A stretch of 64,000 nucleotides of DNA from Sediminibacterium goheungense (GCF_004361915.1 NZ_SNWP01000010.1:62001-126000), one strand, 5' to 3'. Counted from the first letter of the stretch, positions 7,100 through 16,149 are shown. Numbers and translations: made by a program. The notes: generated from the letters alone by a model not told the origin.

Positions 7100-9691
7100 T
7101 TACATGGAATCCAGAAATTCCTGCAATTCCATATCAGTTTTAAATAATACTTCCCTTGCTTTACTTCCCTGGTTAGGTCCTACCACACCTGCCGCTTCCA
7201 GTTGGTCCATCAAACGGCCTGCACGGTTATAGCCTAATTTCATTCTTCGCTGTATCAGTGAAGTTGACCCCATCTGGCTCTGTACAATCAATCTTGCTGC
7301 ATCTTCAAAAAGCGGGTCACGTTCACTGGCATCAAAATCACGGCCATCCATTTCCTTTTCATCTACATACTCAGGTAACAGAAAGGCTTGCGGGTATCCA
7401 CGCTGATCGCCGATAAATTCACAAACATTTTCCACTTCAGGGGTATCTACAAATGCACACTGCAATCGGGTAATCTCACCATTATAACTTACCAGCATAT
7501 CACCCTTTCCAATCAATTGCTCAGCTCCACCTGCATCGAGAATGGTTCGGCTGTCTATTTTACTCGATACCTTAAAGGCGATACGTGCAGGGAAATTGGC
7601 TTTAATGGTACCTGTAATAATATTTACGGAAGGTCGCTGCGTTGCAATGATCAGATGTATACCAATGGCCCTTGCCAGCTGTGCAAGGCGGGCTATCGGC
7701 ATCTCCACTTCCTTACCTGCTGTCATGATCAGATCCGCAAACTCATCAACTACCAGCACAATAAAAGGCAGGTACTGGTGCCCCTTTTCAGGATTGAGTT
7801 TTCGGGCAGTAAATTTCTCATTGTATTCACGGATGTTTCTACAACCAGCTTCTTTCAGCAAATCGTAGCGATTATCCATTTCTATACAGAGAGCATTCAG
7901 TGTATGCACTACTTTCTTGGTATCTGTAATGATAGACTCTTCTTCGCCGGGTAATTTGGCCAGGAAATGCTTTTCAATCACACGATACAAACTCAACTCC
8001 ACTTTTTTAGGATCGACCAGTACGAACTTGAGTTGAGATGGATGTTTTTTATACAAAAGAGAAACCAGAATCGCATTTAATCCCACCGATTTACCCTGCC
8101 CGGTAGCACCCGCCATTAGCAGGTGTGGCATACTGGCAAGGTCTACGATAAAGTTTTCGTTGTCGATTTTCTTACCAATCGCAATGGGCAATGAGAAGGC
8201 ATTGGATTGAAATTTCTCACTTGCCAGCAAGGTTTTCATACTCACCACTGTCTTGCGTACATTCGGCACTTCAATACCAATGGTTCCTTTTCCGGGAATG
8301 GGTGCTATGATACGGATACCCAGTGCAGCAAGACTCAGCGCGATATCATCTTCCAGGTTTTTTATCCGGCTGATACGAACACCCGGTGCCGGTACAATCT
8401 CATATAAAGTTACGGTAGGTCCAACAGTGGCTGCAATACGCTGGATAGCGATATCGTAGTTTTTTAAAGTAGCAATGATCTGGTTTTTATTTGTCTCCAG
8501 TTCGGTAGGGTCATGTACAATCTTTTCACTGCCATGCGTTTCCAGCAAATCAAGTCCTGGATACTTATAGTCTTTTAAATCAAGGGTAACATCATATTTG
8601 GTATTGAGCTTACCAGGCACCGGTGCAGGTGCAGCCTCCTCTTCCACTTCAGGTGTTTCATTGATCTCCAGTTCCAGTCCTGTGTTGTCAATATCTGTTT
8701 TTTTAACCGGTGCCGGCGGAATCACATTGATCAAAGGCTCAGGCTTGCTGATCACTTCCTCTTCAAAAACAACGTTCTCCTCTTCTTCCTCCTCATCCAG
8801 ATTATCATCTTCATCCTGCTCATCCAGGTCTTTTTCGGTAACATCAAATTCATTCATCGGATCAGTCTCTTCTTCTTCCTGTTGCGGCATAATCACCACC
8901 ACGCCTGATCCTTCTGATTTGAGTTTATTGGGTGCTGCAATTTTTTCTTCTACAACGGGTTGTTCGACAATATCTGCGTTCTCATCCCACTCCTGCCTTA
9001 CGGCTACTTCATCATCAATCGATAACTTAAAATCATCTTCATGCGCTTTGGCCGTATTTTTTCCCAATTGCCAGTCGGGAATCGTGAATGTAGGATTGAA
9101 GCGCCAGATAACATAACTGAATACGGAGAGTAGTAACAATGCACCAGTGCCAATATTACCAATCCACTTTACAAACCACGCATTCAGTAATTCACCTACC
9201 CCACCACCCCAAGAAAAAGCACTGGCCCTTGATACAAAAGCAAAAGCCATACTCAGCACCACCAATCCTACGATCATATAACGGAGGTTTCTTACCAGGC
9301 TGAATATTTTTTTACCAAATAACAAATTGGCGCCCAACACGAAAAAGAAGCTACATAAGAGATAGGATGCAAGACCAAAGCCTTTATAAAAAAGTGTATG
9401 TGCCACATAGGCCCCCAATACACCCAATAGATTATTTACTTTTACATCATCAGTCGCAAATATGCGGATACCAAACTGGTGAACCTTATCCTGGTCTTCC
9501 TGCCAGGTGAATAAATAGGAGGTAAAAGCTACAAATAAGAAGATGGTCAGCAATAAGCTGGAGGCACCGAGTATTTTGGTGGTACGTTCATCTTTCACCA
9601 CTTCCGTTACCGTTACCTCGGGTTCTTTATCGGGGTTCAGCTCTTCCGGGCTCGGCGGTGGCGGCGTTTTCTTCTTCAAGCGATTTGCCAT
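7100..9691 (-). CDS. ftsK: DNA translocase FtsK/SpoIIIE
   Basis: An 863-residue chromosome translocase of the division septum. Four membrane segments lie in about residues 45-200. A long acidic and proline-rich linker follows (about 210-370, with runs of D and E). The motor domain has Walker A GATGQGKS at about 528 and Walker B VLVVDEFADL at about 647. A C-terminal gamma winged-helix domain (about 793-855; SLIQRRMKLGYNRAGRLMDQ) reads polar chromosome motifs. The length is typical for Bacteroidota. The start ATG is only 5 nt downstream of a perfect -7 box, predicting a leaderless or near-leaderless message. Confidence 0.97.
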   Translation of the reverse strand: MANRLKKKTPPPPSPEELNPDKEPEVTVTEVVKDERTTKILGASSLLLTIFLFVAFTSYLFTWQEDQDKVHQFGIRIFATDDVKVNNLLGVLGAYVAHTLFYKGFGLASYLLCSFFFVLGANLLFGKKIFSLVRNLRYMIVGLVVLSMAFAFVSRASAFSWGGGVGELLNAWFVKWIGNIGTGALLLLSVFSYVIWRFNPTFTIPDWQLGKNTAKAHEDDFKLSIDDEVAVRQEWDENADIVEQPVVEEKIAAPNKLKSEGSGVVVIMPQQEEEETDPMNEFDVTEKDLDEQDEDDNLDEEEEEENVVFEEEVISKPEPLINVIPPAPVKKTDIDNTGLELEINETPEVEEEAAPAPVPGKLNTKYDVTLDLKDYKYPGLDLLETHGSEKIVHDPTELETNKNQIIATLKNYDIAIQRIAATVGPTVTLYEIVPAPGVRISRIKNLEDDIALSLAALGIRIIAPIPGKGTIGIEVPNVRKTVVSMKTLLASEKFQSNAFSLPIAIGKKIDNENFIVDLASMPHLLMAGATGQGKSVGLNAILVSLLYKKHPSQLKFVLVDPKKVELSLYRVIEKHFLAKLPGEEESIITDTKKVVHTLNALCIEMDNRYDLLKEAGCRNIREYNEKFTARKLNPEKGHQYLPFIVLVVDEFADLIMTAGKEVEMPIARLAQLARAIGIHLIIATQRPSVNIITGTIKANFPARIAFKVSSKIDSRTILDAGGAEQLIGKGDMLVSYNGEITRLQCAFVDTPEVENVCEFIGDQRGYPQAFLLPEYVDEKEMDGRDFDASERDPLFEDAARLIVQSQMGSTSLIQRRMKLGYNRAGRLMDQLEAAGVVGPNQGSKAREVLFKTDMELQEFLDSM

Positions 9692-9696
9692 GAAAA

Positions 9697-9747
9697 CAAA
9701 TATAAGCTATGCTGTAGCCTGCATAGCAAACTGCACACTGATGTGCA
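9697..9747 (-). promoter_or_regulatory. ftsK promoter with palindromic operator-like sites
   Basis: On the minus strand a TTTG -33 box (9727-9730) is followed 22 nt later by a -7 box TATATTTG (9697-9704). The spacer between them is almost entirely one inverted repeat, GCTATGC-8 nt-GCATAGC (9706-9727). A second palindrome, TGCACA-CTGA-TGTGCA (9732-9747), lies immediately upstream. Symmetric sites in a promoter spacer are where repressors often bind; the regulator is unknown. A third small hairpin, GGTGGA/TCCACC (9763-9778), lies next to the DUF423 stop codon and may be that gene's terminator. Confidence 0.5.
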
Positions 9748-9782
9748 AAACTGATGAAACCAGGTGGAGTTTTCCACCAATC

Positions 9783-10172
9783 TTATGCCCCTTTACTCAA
9801 TCCTAATGCGAGACATATCCATCCGGCCACCAGTAAACTACCTCCTAATGGCGTAATCGGCCCCACCCAGGAAAGCCCCTGGATATTGGCAGCAGATTTA
9901 TACGTAAGCAGGTAAAGAGAACCGCTAAAAAGAATCATCCCGGCTATAAACAAATAGCCAGCCGCTTTCATGAGTGAAGGGCTACCCGAGGCAAACACCA
10001 TGGCAGTAAGGATCAATGCAAATACATGGTAAAACTGGTAACGAACCGCCGTTTCAAAAGTAACCAGTGAGTCGGGTGTCACAATTTTTTTTAATCCATG
10101 CGCGCCAAAAGCACCCAAAACAACGGAGAGTGCGCCCAGAAATGATGCCGTTACCAAAAAACCTTTATGCAT
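9783..10172 (-). CDS. DUF423 small membrane protein
   Basis: A 129-residue integral membrane protein with about four hydrophobic helices. It carries the DUF423 signature GAFGAHGLKK near residue 21 and GPITPLGG near residue 103. Homologues (YwdK/YgdD type) are widespread inner-membrane proteins of unknown function. Its first codons overlap the end of aroK by 8 bp, so the two genes are translationally close and probably one transcript. Confidence 0.85.
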   Translation of the reverse strand: MHKGFLVTASFLGALSVVLGAFGAHGLKKIVTPDSLVTFETAVRYQFYHVFALILTAMVFASGSPSLMKAAGYLFIAGMILFSGSLYLLTYKSAANIQGLSWVGPITPLGGSLLVAGWICLALGLSKGA

Positions 10173-10671
10173 ACAGTTGAATTATTTTTTTGAATGCCAA
10201 ATCACTGATTTCCTTACCTGTTAAACGATGCTGTGCTTTTTCGTATATGGGCGTCCGTTCCCTGAGTTTATTCTCCAGATAGGCTTTTAATTCATCTTCC
10301 CCTAATGAGCGAATCAGTGGACGATGCTCCTTACCCGGCTGTAATCTCTCAACCAATGTTTCAATGGGTTCATCGAGCCAAACAGTCACGCCATTCCTGT
10401 TCATCCAATCCATATTATCATGGAAACATGGCGCTCCGCCACCTGTAGCCAATACAAAAGCCTTTTTTTCTCCAAACCAACGTAAGATCTTGGCTTCAGT
10501 TTTCCGGAAATAGTCTTCCCCTTCTTCTTCAAATATTTCGCTGATGGTTTTTTCTTCATGCGATTCAATAAGAAAATCGAGATCGTAACCACCCGTTTTT
10601 AATTTCTTAGCCAGTTGTCTGCTCCAGTAAGATTTACCAGAACCCATCATACCTATGAGGAATAGTTTCAT
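10165..10671 (-). CDS. aroK: Shikimate kinase
   Basis: A 168-residue P-loop kinase of aromatic amino acid synthesis that phosphorylates shikimate. Walker A GMMGSGKS is at 7-14. The YDLD shikimate-site acidic motif is at about 29-32, the ISEIFEEEGEDYFRK motif follows, and LATGGGAPC is at about 75-83. Length is normal. It overlaps the DUF423 gene downstream by 8 bp; upstream lies family A repeat A1. Confidence 0.95.
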   Translation of the reverse strand: MKLFLIGMMGSGKSYWSRQLAKKLKTGGYDLDFLIESHEEKTISEIFEEEGEDYFRKTEAKILRWFGEKKAFVLATGGGAPCFHDNMDWMNRNGVTVWLDEPIETLVERLQPGKEHRPLIRSLGEDELKAYLENKLRERTPIYEKAQHRLTGKEISDLAFKKIIQLYA

Positions 10672-10681
10672 TGTTGATATT

Positions 10682-10780
10682 TAGTGAGTAGTGAGTAATG
10701 AGTAATGAGTAGTGAAAAAAAGGAGAGAAAATTAATATCGAAGCCCTCCTTACTCACTACTGACTACTCACAACTCACTA
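10682..10780. repeat. Family A inverted word repeat A1
   Basis: The left arm (10682-10714) is four degenerate copies of a GTGAGTA/ATGAGTA heptamer. The right arm (about 10750-10780) is the same word inverted (TACTCAC, TACTGAC, TACTCAC, AACTCAC). The spacer is an unremarkable 35 nt. The element spans the whole gap between the acyl-CoA dehydrogenase stop and the aroK start. The dehydrogenase stop codon TAG (10778-10780) is itself the first three bases of the TAGTGAG word. Confidence 0.65.
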
Positions 10781-11962
10781 TTTAAAAGCATTCAATCCCG
10801 TAACATCCATACCTGTTATCAGCAGGTGAACATCATGGGTACCTTCGTAAGTAATCACACTTTCCAGGTTCATCATATGACGCATAATGCTGTATTCGCC
10901 GGTGATGCCCATACCACCGAGCATCTGTCGGGCGTCTCTCGTAATATTGGTAGCGATTTCACAACTGTTTCTTTTGGCCATACTTACCTGCTGAGGGGTA
11001 GCTTTCCCTTCATTCATCAACACACCCAGGCGCCATACCATCAGTTGAGCCTTGGTGATTTCTGTAATCATTTCAGCCAGTTTCTTTTGTTGCAACTGGA
11101 AACCACCGATCGGACGATCAAACTGCACACGTTCCATACTGTAGCGCAATGCGGTATCATAACAATCCATAGCTGCGCCCAATGCCCCCCAGGCTATACC
11201 GTAACGGGCTTTGGTTAAACAACCCAATGGACCTTTTAAACCTGTTACATTGGGAAGAATATTGACTTTGGGCACTTTTACATTATCAAACACCAATTCG
11301 CCCGTAGCAGAAGCCCGAAGGCTCCATTTACCGTGTGTGGTGGGTGTGGTAAAACCTTCCATACCCCTTTCAACGATGAGGCCCTGTATGATTCCTTCTT
11401 CATTTTTTGCCCATACCACCGCTACCTGTGCAAAAGGAGCATTACTAATCCACATTTTAGCACCATTGAGTACCACATGATCACCTGCATCTTTGAAATT
11501 GGTCATCATTCCTGCCGGATTGCTACCATGATCAGGTTCTGTTAGCCCAAAACAACCCAGCCATTCGCCACTTGCCAGTTTGGGCAGGTATTTTTTACGT
11601 TGTTCTTCGTTACCATATGCATAAATAGGATACATCACCAGACTCCCCTGCACACTGGCCGTGCTTCGAACACCACTGTCGCCCCTTTCCAGTTCCTGCA
11701 TCATAAGACCATAGCTGATATAATCGAGTCCGCCCCCACCATACTCAACAGGTACGGTTGGACCAAAACATCCCAGCTCACCCATCTGTTTTACAATATG
11801 TTGCGGAAATTCTGCCTTTTGGGCATAATCTTCGATGATGGGAGAAATTTCTTTCTTCACATAATTTCTTACCGTTTCTCTGATCAGCTTATGTTCTTCA
11901 GATAATAACTCATCTAACTGATAATAATCTGGCGATTGAAATAGATCGGTTCTGGCAGCCAT
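10778..11962 (-). CDS. Acyl-CoA dehydrogenase, glutaryl-CoA dehydrogenase type
   Basis: A 394-residue FAD enzyme of the acyl-CoA dehydrogenase fold. Visible motifs are CFGLTEPDHGSNP (FAD/substrate region), MWISNAPFAQVAVVWA, RVQFDRPIGGFQLQQKKLAE and the catalytic-base region VITYEGTHDVHLLITG near the C-terminus. The YEGTHD-H-LI pattern and overall sequence fit glutaryl-CoA dehydrogenase, which oxidatively decarboxylates glutaryl-CoA in lysine/tryptophan breakdown, better than chain-length-specific enzymes. The substrate call is inference. It is transcribed alone from a -7 box 47 nt upstream and ends in family A repeat. Confidence 0.85.
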   Translation of the reverse strand: MAARTDLFQSPDYYQLDELLSEEHKLIRETVRNYVKKEISPIIEDYAQKAEFPQHIVKQMGELGCFGPTVPVEYGGGGLDYISYGLMMQELERGDSGVRSTASVQGSLVMYPIYAYGNEEQRKKYLPKLASGEWLGCFGLTEPDHGSNPAGMMTNFKDAGDHVVLNGAKMWISNAPFAQVAVVWAKNEEGIIQGLIVERGMEGFTTPTTHGKWSLRASATGELVFDNVKVPKVNILPNVTGLKGPLGCLTKARYGIAWGALGAAMDCYDTALRYSMERVQFDRPIGGFQLQQKKLAEMITEITKAQLMVWRLGVLMNEGKATPQQVSMAKRNSCEIATNITRDARQMLGGMGITGEYSIMRHMMNLESVITYEGTHDVHLLITGMDVTGLNAFK

Positions 11963-12008
11963 GCGGATAATAATTTTAGTTCGTTAGGTAGGTCGCCTGT
12001 TTACCCGG

Positions 12009-12016
12009 CAAAAATA
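12009..12016 (-). promoter_or_regulatory. -7 promoter box of the acyl-CoA dehydrogenase gene
   Basis: The minus strand reads TATTTTTG, matching TAnnTTTG, 47 nt upstream of the ATG. No -33 TTTG is evident. Confidence 0.5.
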
Positions 12017-12113
12017 AGGGTTGCGGCTCGTACCCCTCTGTTTTGTGCAGCGATTATTTATTTCACACCAGATTCTTTTTGAGCCATCAGCAATGCTGCA
12101 CCGTTTCACCTAC

Positions 12114-12137
12114 CGCAATTTTCAGCTATAAATTGCG
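12114..12137. other. Inverted repeat upstream of the DUF4097 gene
   Basis: CGCAATTT and AAATTGCG form perfect 8-bp arms around 8 nt, 64 nt before the ATG at 12202, in the divergent gap 11963-12201. It could be an operator or a small leader hairpin; nothing in the sequence decides between these. No other structure was seen in that gap apart from the dehydrogenase promoter. Confidence 0.35.
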
Positions 12138-12201
12138 AAATCAGCTCCGCCTTTCCAACCTTTTGCAGATTCAACACTCTTACTGAAAAAGCAATGCCTG
12201 C

Positions 12202-13122
12202 ATGAAAAAGATCATTACCGTTTTCAGCCTTTTACTGGCAGTCACTTATACCATCCACGCACAGGACACTTATAAATGGGCCGTAACCAAACAAAAGGAT
12301 TTCAATAAAACCTATCCGATAGGCTCAGCTGTGATTAACCTGAAAAATCAATTTGGGAAGATGGAAATCAGGCACTGGGAAAAAAATGAGGTAAAACTGG
12401 AAGCAACTATATTAGTATCTACGCAGGAAGAAGCCTATGCCAATATTTTGCTTGATATGATACAGATTGTAGAAAAAGCAGATACTGATACGATTAGCTT
12501 TAGAACACAGATTGGTGATGAAAATAAAGGATGGAGCACCAATCAAAGTAATAAAATGTCAATTGATTATATTGTTTACCTACCTGCTTCTGCAAAACTG
12601 AAAGCACATAACAGTTTTGGGCCGATGCAAATAGGCAACCATAACGGTGAGGCTGATATACAAAGTAGCCATGGTAGCTTAACAGCCGGTCATCTTTCCA
12701 ATATCAGATCTTTAAAAATAAATTTCAGCAAGGCCAGAATTGGGAAACTGGGAAAAACTGAAGCCGATTTCCGACATTCCAGTATCGATATTGAAGAACT
12801 TACCGGTGATATAAAAGCAACGGTTACTTTCTGTAACAGTCTCGATATACCCGTTAGCAGTACTGTTAAAAACATTGACATCAATACCAGCCATACCAGC
12901 ATTTATTTATTATTACCCAAAAGCATGGGCGGCGAATATGATATCGCAACCACACATGCTACCGCCTCAGGCAAAGGGAGTTTTGAACTTCAGGAAGAGA
13001 AGAAATCAGACAATCTCCGTAACCGTGCAGATTTCAACCATCACTATACCGGCAAACTGGGCAATGGCGGTGATGCGAAAATTAATATCAAAAGTAATTT
13101 TGGGAGTGTGAGGTTGTTGTAA
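12202..13122 (+). CDS. Secreted DUF4097-like beta-repeat protein
   Basis: A 306-residue protein with a signal peptide (cleavage near TIHAQ-DT). The body is a run of short beta-strand repeats (GKMEIRHWEKNEVKLEA, SSHGSLTAG, FRHSSIDIEELTGDIKA, SFGPMQIGNHNGEADIQS) typical of the DUF4097 adhesin-like family. In many Bacteroidota such proteins sit near sigma/anti-sigma genes, but none is present here. Function is unknown. The stop is followed after 2 nt by the large family C repeat. Confidence 0.7.
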   Translation: MKKIITVFSLLLAVTYTIHAQDTYKWAVTKQKDFNKTYPIGSAVINLKNQFGKMEIRHWEKNEVKLEATILVSTQEEAYANILLDMIQIVEKADTDTISFRTQIGDENKGWSTNQSNKMSIDYIVYLPASAKLKAHNSFGPMQIGNHNGEADIQSSHGSLTAGHLSNIRSLKINFSKARIGKLGKTEADFRHSSIDIEELTGDIKATVTFCNSLDIPVSSTVKNIDINTSHTSIYLLLPKSMGGEYDIATTHATASGKGSFELQEEKKSDNLRNRADFNHHYTGKLGNGGDAKINIKSNFGSVRLL

Positions 13123-13124
13123 AG

Positions 13125-13243
13125 AGTCCGGAAGTCATAAAGGCCACCCTTCCTTCGTCAGAATGTCCGAAAGAATACTGTATTCATGGTTTCTCTTTCG
13201 GAATTTCTGACTTCCGGACTTTCCGACTTCCTGACGAAGGAAG
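13125..13243. repeat. Family C multi-arm inverted repeat C1
   Basis: Three separate perfect inverted pairs occur in 119 bp: AGTCCGGAAGTCA (13125-13137) with 13208-13220, CTTCCTTCGTCAG (13149-13161) with 13231-13243, and TCCGAAAGA (13066+100, i.e. 13166-13174) with 13194-13202. The right side is an 8-nt word array (GGACTTCC, GGACTTTC, CGACTTCC). The first and second pairs interlock, so alternative folds compete. It lies between two same-strand genes, starting 2 nt after the DUF4097 stop. Confidence 0.65.
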
Positions 13244-13282
13244 GACGGACTTTCCTTATCTTTCCCTCTCAAACCCACTGCT

Positions 13283-13699
13283 ATGAAAAAGGGAATACTT
13301 TTTTTATTGGTGACGCTGTTTACTACGATGGTTATGGCGCAAAATAATCAGGGTTCTAAAAAACCGGAAGAACAAATCCGTAAATACTGGTTTGTAATGC
13401 TGATCAAAGGGCCGAACCGTAATCAGGACTCTGCTACTGCGGCAAAAATACAAAAAGGGCATATGGACAATATGGACCGACTTTATAATGAAGGAAAACT
13501 AAAAGTAGCCGGACCGTTCGGTGATGGAAAAGACTGGCAAGGGATTTTCATTTTTGATTGTGCAACCAAAGAAGAAGTGGAAACCTTATTGAAAACCGAT
13601 CCTGCTATTGCAGCAGGGCGACTCATCTACGACCTTCGGCCATGGTATACTGCCCCGATTGGCAGTTTTGTACCCGGCAAACCTAAACAGGCACATTAA
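13283..13699 (+). CDS. Exported YciI-like protein
   Basis: A 138-residue protein. A signal peptide (about 1-20, TTMVMAQ) is followed by a ferredoxin-like YciI/YCII-related domain: YWFVMLIKGPNRNQD, HMDNMDRLYNEGKLKVAGPFG, IFIFDCATKEEVETLL, DPAIAAGRLIYDLRPWY. YciI-fold proteins are dimeric and of varied, often unknown, function; an exported version is typical of Bacteroidota. It precedes the DctA-like carrier by 35 bp and may share its transcript. Confidence 0.8.
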   Translation: MKKGILFLLVTLFTTMVMAQNNQGSKKPEEQIRKYWFVMLIKGPNRNQDSATAAKIQKGHMDNMDRLYNEGKLKVAGPFGDGKDWQGIFIFDCATKEEVETLLKTDPAIAAGRLIYDLRPWYTAPIGSFVPGKPKQAH

Positions 13700-13734
13700 A
13701 GCCTCTTCACGAAAACTTTATTAATAGCATTATT

Positions 13735-14949
13735 TTGGATACAGTTACGCAAAAAAAATCCTGGTACCATACAGTACTCACCAACCTTACCTTCTATGTA
13801 CTCATTGCCATTATTGCAGGCGTACTGTTAGGACATTTTGCACCAGCCACTGCCATCAAAACAGAATGGATCGGTAAAACGTTTGTGAATATTATTAAAC
13901 TGTTTATTGCACCTATTATTTTTCTTACCATTGTCCTGGGCATCAGCAGTATCGGCAATCTTAAAAAAGTAGGGCGCATCGGGATTAAATCACTGATTTA
14001 TTTTGAAGTGGTTACCACACTGGCATTGGGTATTGGCATTGTAGTAGCCTTACTCGTACAGCCCGGTAATATAGATCGTACAGGTCTTGACTTACAGGAT
14101 GCCAGTAAATATACCAAACAGGCAGGCAGCAGTTTTAACTGGATCGAATTTTTCAAGGCCAACCTTACTTTACAGGTTTTATTGGTAGCTATAATTGTCG
14201 GTATTCTTTTTAACTATTCCAGACATCGACTGAAACTTATTCACTTCTTTGGCCGTATTTCTCACTATGTATTTACAGCATTGAAATATGTGATGTACCT
14301 GGCGCCACTCGGTGCTTTTGGGGGTATGGCATATACGATTGGTAAATTTGGTCTGCAAACACTGGTGCCCCTTGCCAAACTCATGGCATGTGTATACCTG
14401 ACCATGTTTGTTTTCATTTTTTTCATACTGGGTAGTATCATGCGTTACTATGGTTTCAGGATCAGTAGTTTTTTAAAAAACATCAAAGAAGAATTACTGA
14501 TCGTACTAGGCACTTCTTCCTCAGAAGCCGCGCTACCCTCAATTATGCGGAAGCTGGAAAAAATGGGTTGCAGCAAATCGGTGGTAGGACTTGTGATTCC
14601 TACCGGCTATTCTTTTAACCTTGATGGCACTTCTATTTATTTATCGATGGCGGCTATCTTTCTGGCTCAATTGTACAATATACACCTGAGTGCCGGAGAG
14701 TTATTAACCATACTACTCATCTTAATGCTTACTTCGAAAGGTGCTGCAGGCGTTACCGGCAGCGGTTTTATTGTACTGGCTTCTACCCTTGCGGCCATTA
14801 AAACCATTCCATTGGAAGGACTGGCCTTTTTATTGGGTGTAGATAAATTCATGAGCGAAGCACGTGCTATTACCAATATCATAGGTAATGGTGTAGCAAC
14901 ATTGGTGATTGCAAAGAGCGAGAAAGAATATGTGGAAGAGAATGTATGA
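13735..14949 (+). CDS. Dicarboxylate/amino acid:cation symporter, DctA type
   Basis: A 404-residue membrane carrier of the SDF (DAACS) family. Re-entrant loop motif TSSSEAALPSIM, the GYSFNLDGTSIYLSMA helix, SKGAAGVTGSGFIVL and FMSEARAITNIIGNGVAT are all intact. The SEARA-TN---GN form is that of C4-dicarboxylate carriers (DctA) rather than glutamate/aspartate carriers. The best start is TTG at 13735 (LDTVTQKK read as MDTVTQKK); no in-frame ATG lies between it and the upstream gene. Sodium or proton coupling is not decided by sequence. Confidence 0.88.
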   Translation: MDTVTQKKSWYHTVLTNLTFYVLIAIIAGVLLGHFAPATAIKTEWIGKTFVNIIKLFIAPIIFLTIVLGISSIGNLKKVGRIGIKSLIYFEVVTTLALGIGIVVALLVQPGNIDRTGLDLQDASKYTKQAGSSFNWIEFFKANLTLQVLLVAIIVGILFNYSRHRLKLIHFFGRISHYVFTALKYVMYLAPLGAFGGMAYTIGKFGLQTLVPLAKLMACVYLTMFVFIFFILGSIMRYYGFRISSFLKNIKEELLIVLGTSSSEAALPSIMRKLEKMGCSKSVVGLVIPTGYSFNLDGTSIYLSMAAIFLAQLYNIHLSAGELLTILLILMLTSKGAAGVTGSGFIVLASTLAAIKTIPLEGLAFLLGVDKFMSEARAITNIIGNGVATLVIAKSEKEYVEENV

Positions 14950-14950
14950 T

Positions 14951-14980
14951 GGCGGATGTCAGATGTTAGATATGTGAAAC
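14951..14980. repeat. Family D single-arm word repeat after the DctA-like gene
   Basis: GGCGGATGTCAGATGTTAGA begins 1 nt after the stop codon and closely resembles the reverse complement of the family D arm at 62587-62616. The remainder of the gap (14981-15098) has an AATAAAG/CTTTATT inverted repeat near 14984-15008 and the GH43 promoter. No gene is visible in it. Confidence 0.45.
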
Positions 14981-15067
14981 TGAATAAAGGATGATTGTTT
15001 ATTCTTTATTGGTGAAAGATAACGCTGTCCCCCATCATTGAATATCCTACATAAGTACTTTCATAGG

Positions 15068-15075
15068 TATATTTG
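15068..15075 (+). promoter_or_regulatory. -7 promoter box of the GH43-like gene
   Basis: TATATTTG, a perfect -7 consensus, 23 nt before the ATG at 15099. Confidence 0.6.
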
Positions 15076-15098
15076 TTATCATCAACAAAAGCAAATCC

Positions 15099-16073
15099 AT
15101 GCTTAGGAAAATTATCTGTCTTACTCTTTTTTCCATATCGCTATATCAATATGTACAGGCACAGAAAAAAAATGCCGGCAATCCGGTTATCGAAGGATGG
15201 TATGCCGATCCAGAAGGGGTAATATTGAATAATCAATACTGGATCTTTCCAACTTTCTCAGCCCGCTACAAGGATCAGGTGTTTATGGACGCCTTCTCGT
15301 CTTCTGATATGGTAAACTGGAAGAAACATCCCCGCATCATCGATACCAGTATCATTAAATGGGCCTATATGGCGATGTGGGCACCTTCCGTTGTAAAAAA
15401 AGATACCCAGTATTTCCTCTTCTTCTCTGCCAATGATATCCAGAGTAAAAAAAGAAATGGTGACAAAGATGATCATAATGGCGGCATCGGCATTGCTGTG
15501 GCTTCTAAACCAGAAGGACCTTATAAAGATTATCTGGGTAAGCCATTGATTAATCAGTTTTACAATGATGCACAACCTATTGATCAATATGTATTTCAGG
15601 ATAAAGATGGTGAGTATTATATCATCTATGGCGGCTGGGGCCGTTGTAATATCGGTAAACTGAACAAGGATTTCACCGCATTGGTTCCTTTTGAAAATGG
15701 CGAACTGGTTAAGGAAATAACCCCCAGGGGGTATGTGGAAGGCCCCACCATATTTATCAGAAACGGCCTGTATTATTTTATGTGGTCTGAAGGTGGCTGG
15801 ACCAATGGTACCTATAAAGTAGCTTATGCCAGGTCATCCAGCTTATTTGGCCCTTTTGAAAGAGAAACCACCATACTGGAATCTGATTCCAGTGTGGCTA
15901 CCGGTGCCGGACATCACTCTGTAATGAACATACCAGGTACAGATGAATGGTATATCGTGTATCACCGAAGACCTATTCCCAATCTGGGTCGCGACCATCG
16001 GGTTACCTGTATCGACAGGTTGTATTTTGAGGCAGATGGTAGTATCAGAAAAGTCAAGATGAGTTTAAACTAG
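15099..16073 (+). CDS. Secreted glycoside hydrolase, GH43 family type
   Basis: A 324-residue protein with a signal peptide (about 1-22, ending YVQAQ). The five-bladed propeller pattern of GH43 is visible, with candidate catalytic residues Asp37 in WYADPEG, Asp near 163 in QPIDQYVF and Glu near 215 in VEGPTIF. Other blades are APSVVKKDTQYFLFFSA, GYYIIYGGW-like and WYIVYHRRP. GH43 enzymes cleave arabinose- or xylose-containing side chains; the exact substrate cannot be inferred. No SusC/D pair or other polysaccharide-locus gene is nearby, so it stands alone. Confidence 0.85.
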   Translation: MLRKIICLTLFSISLYQYVQAQKKNAGNPVIEGWYADPEGVILNNQYWIFPTFSARYKDQVFMDAFSSSDMVNWKKHPRIIDTSIIKWAYMAMWAPSVVKKDTQYFLFFSANDIQSKKRNGDKDDHNGGIGIAVASKPEGPYKDYLGKPLINQFYNDAQPIDQYVFQDKDGEYYIIYGGWGRCNIGKLNKDFTALVPFENGELVKEITPRGYVEGPTIFIRNGLYYFMWSEGGWTNGTYKVAYARSSSLFGPFERETTILESDSSVATGAGHHSVMNIPGTDEWYIVYHRRPIPNLGRDHRVTCIDRLYFEADGSIRKVKMSLN

Positions 16074-16149
16074 GATGATCAGGATAGAACATATGATATA
16101 CAGGATTTTATTTCGGATGAATTTGTTATTGTAAGAGTCAAACATTTTT

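Noticed and set aside
8598..9116. 172-residue serine-rich plus-strand frame
   Set aside because: It is the complement of the GAA/GAT-rich acidic linker of ftsK, which reads as serine on the other strand.
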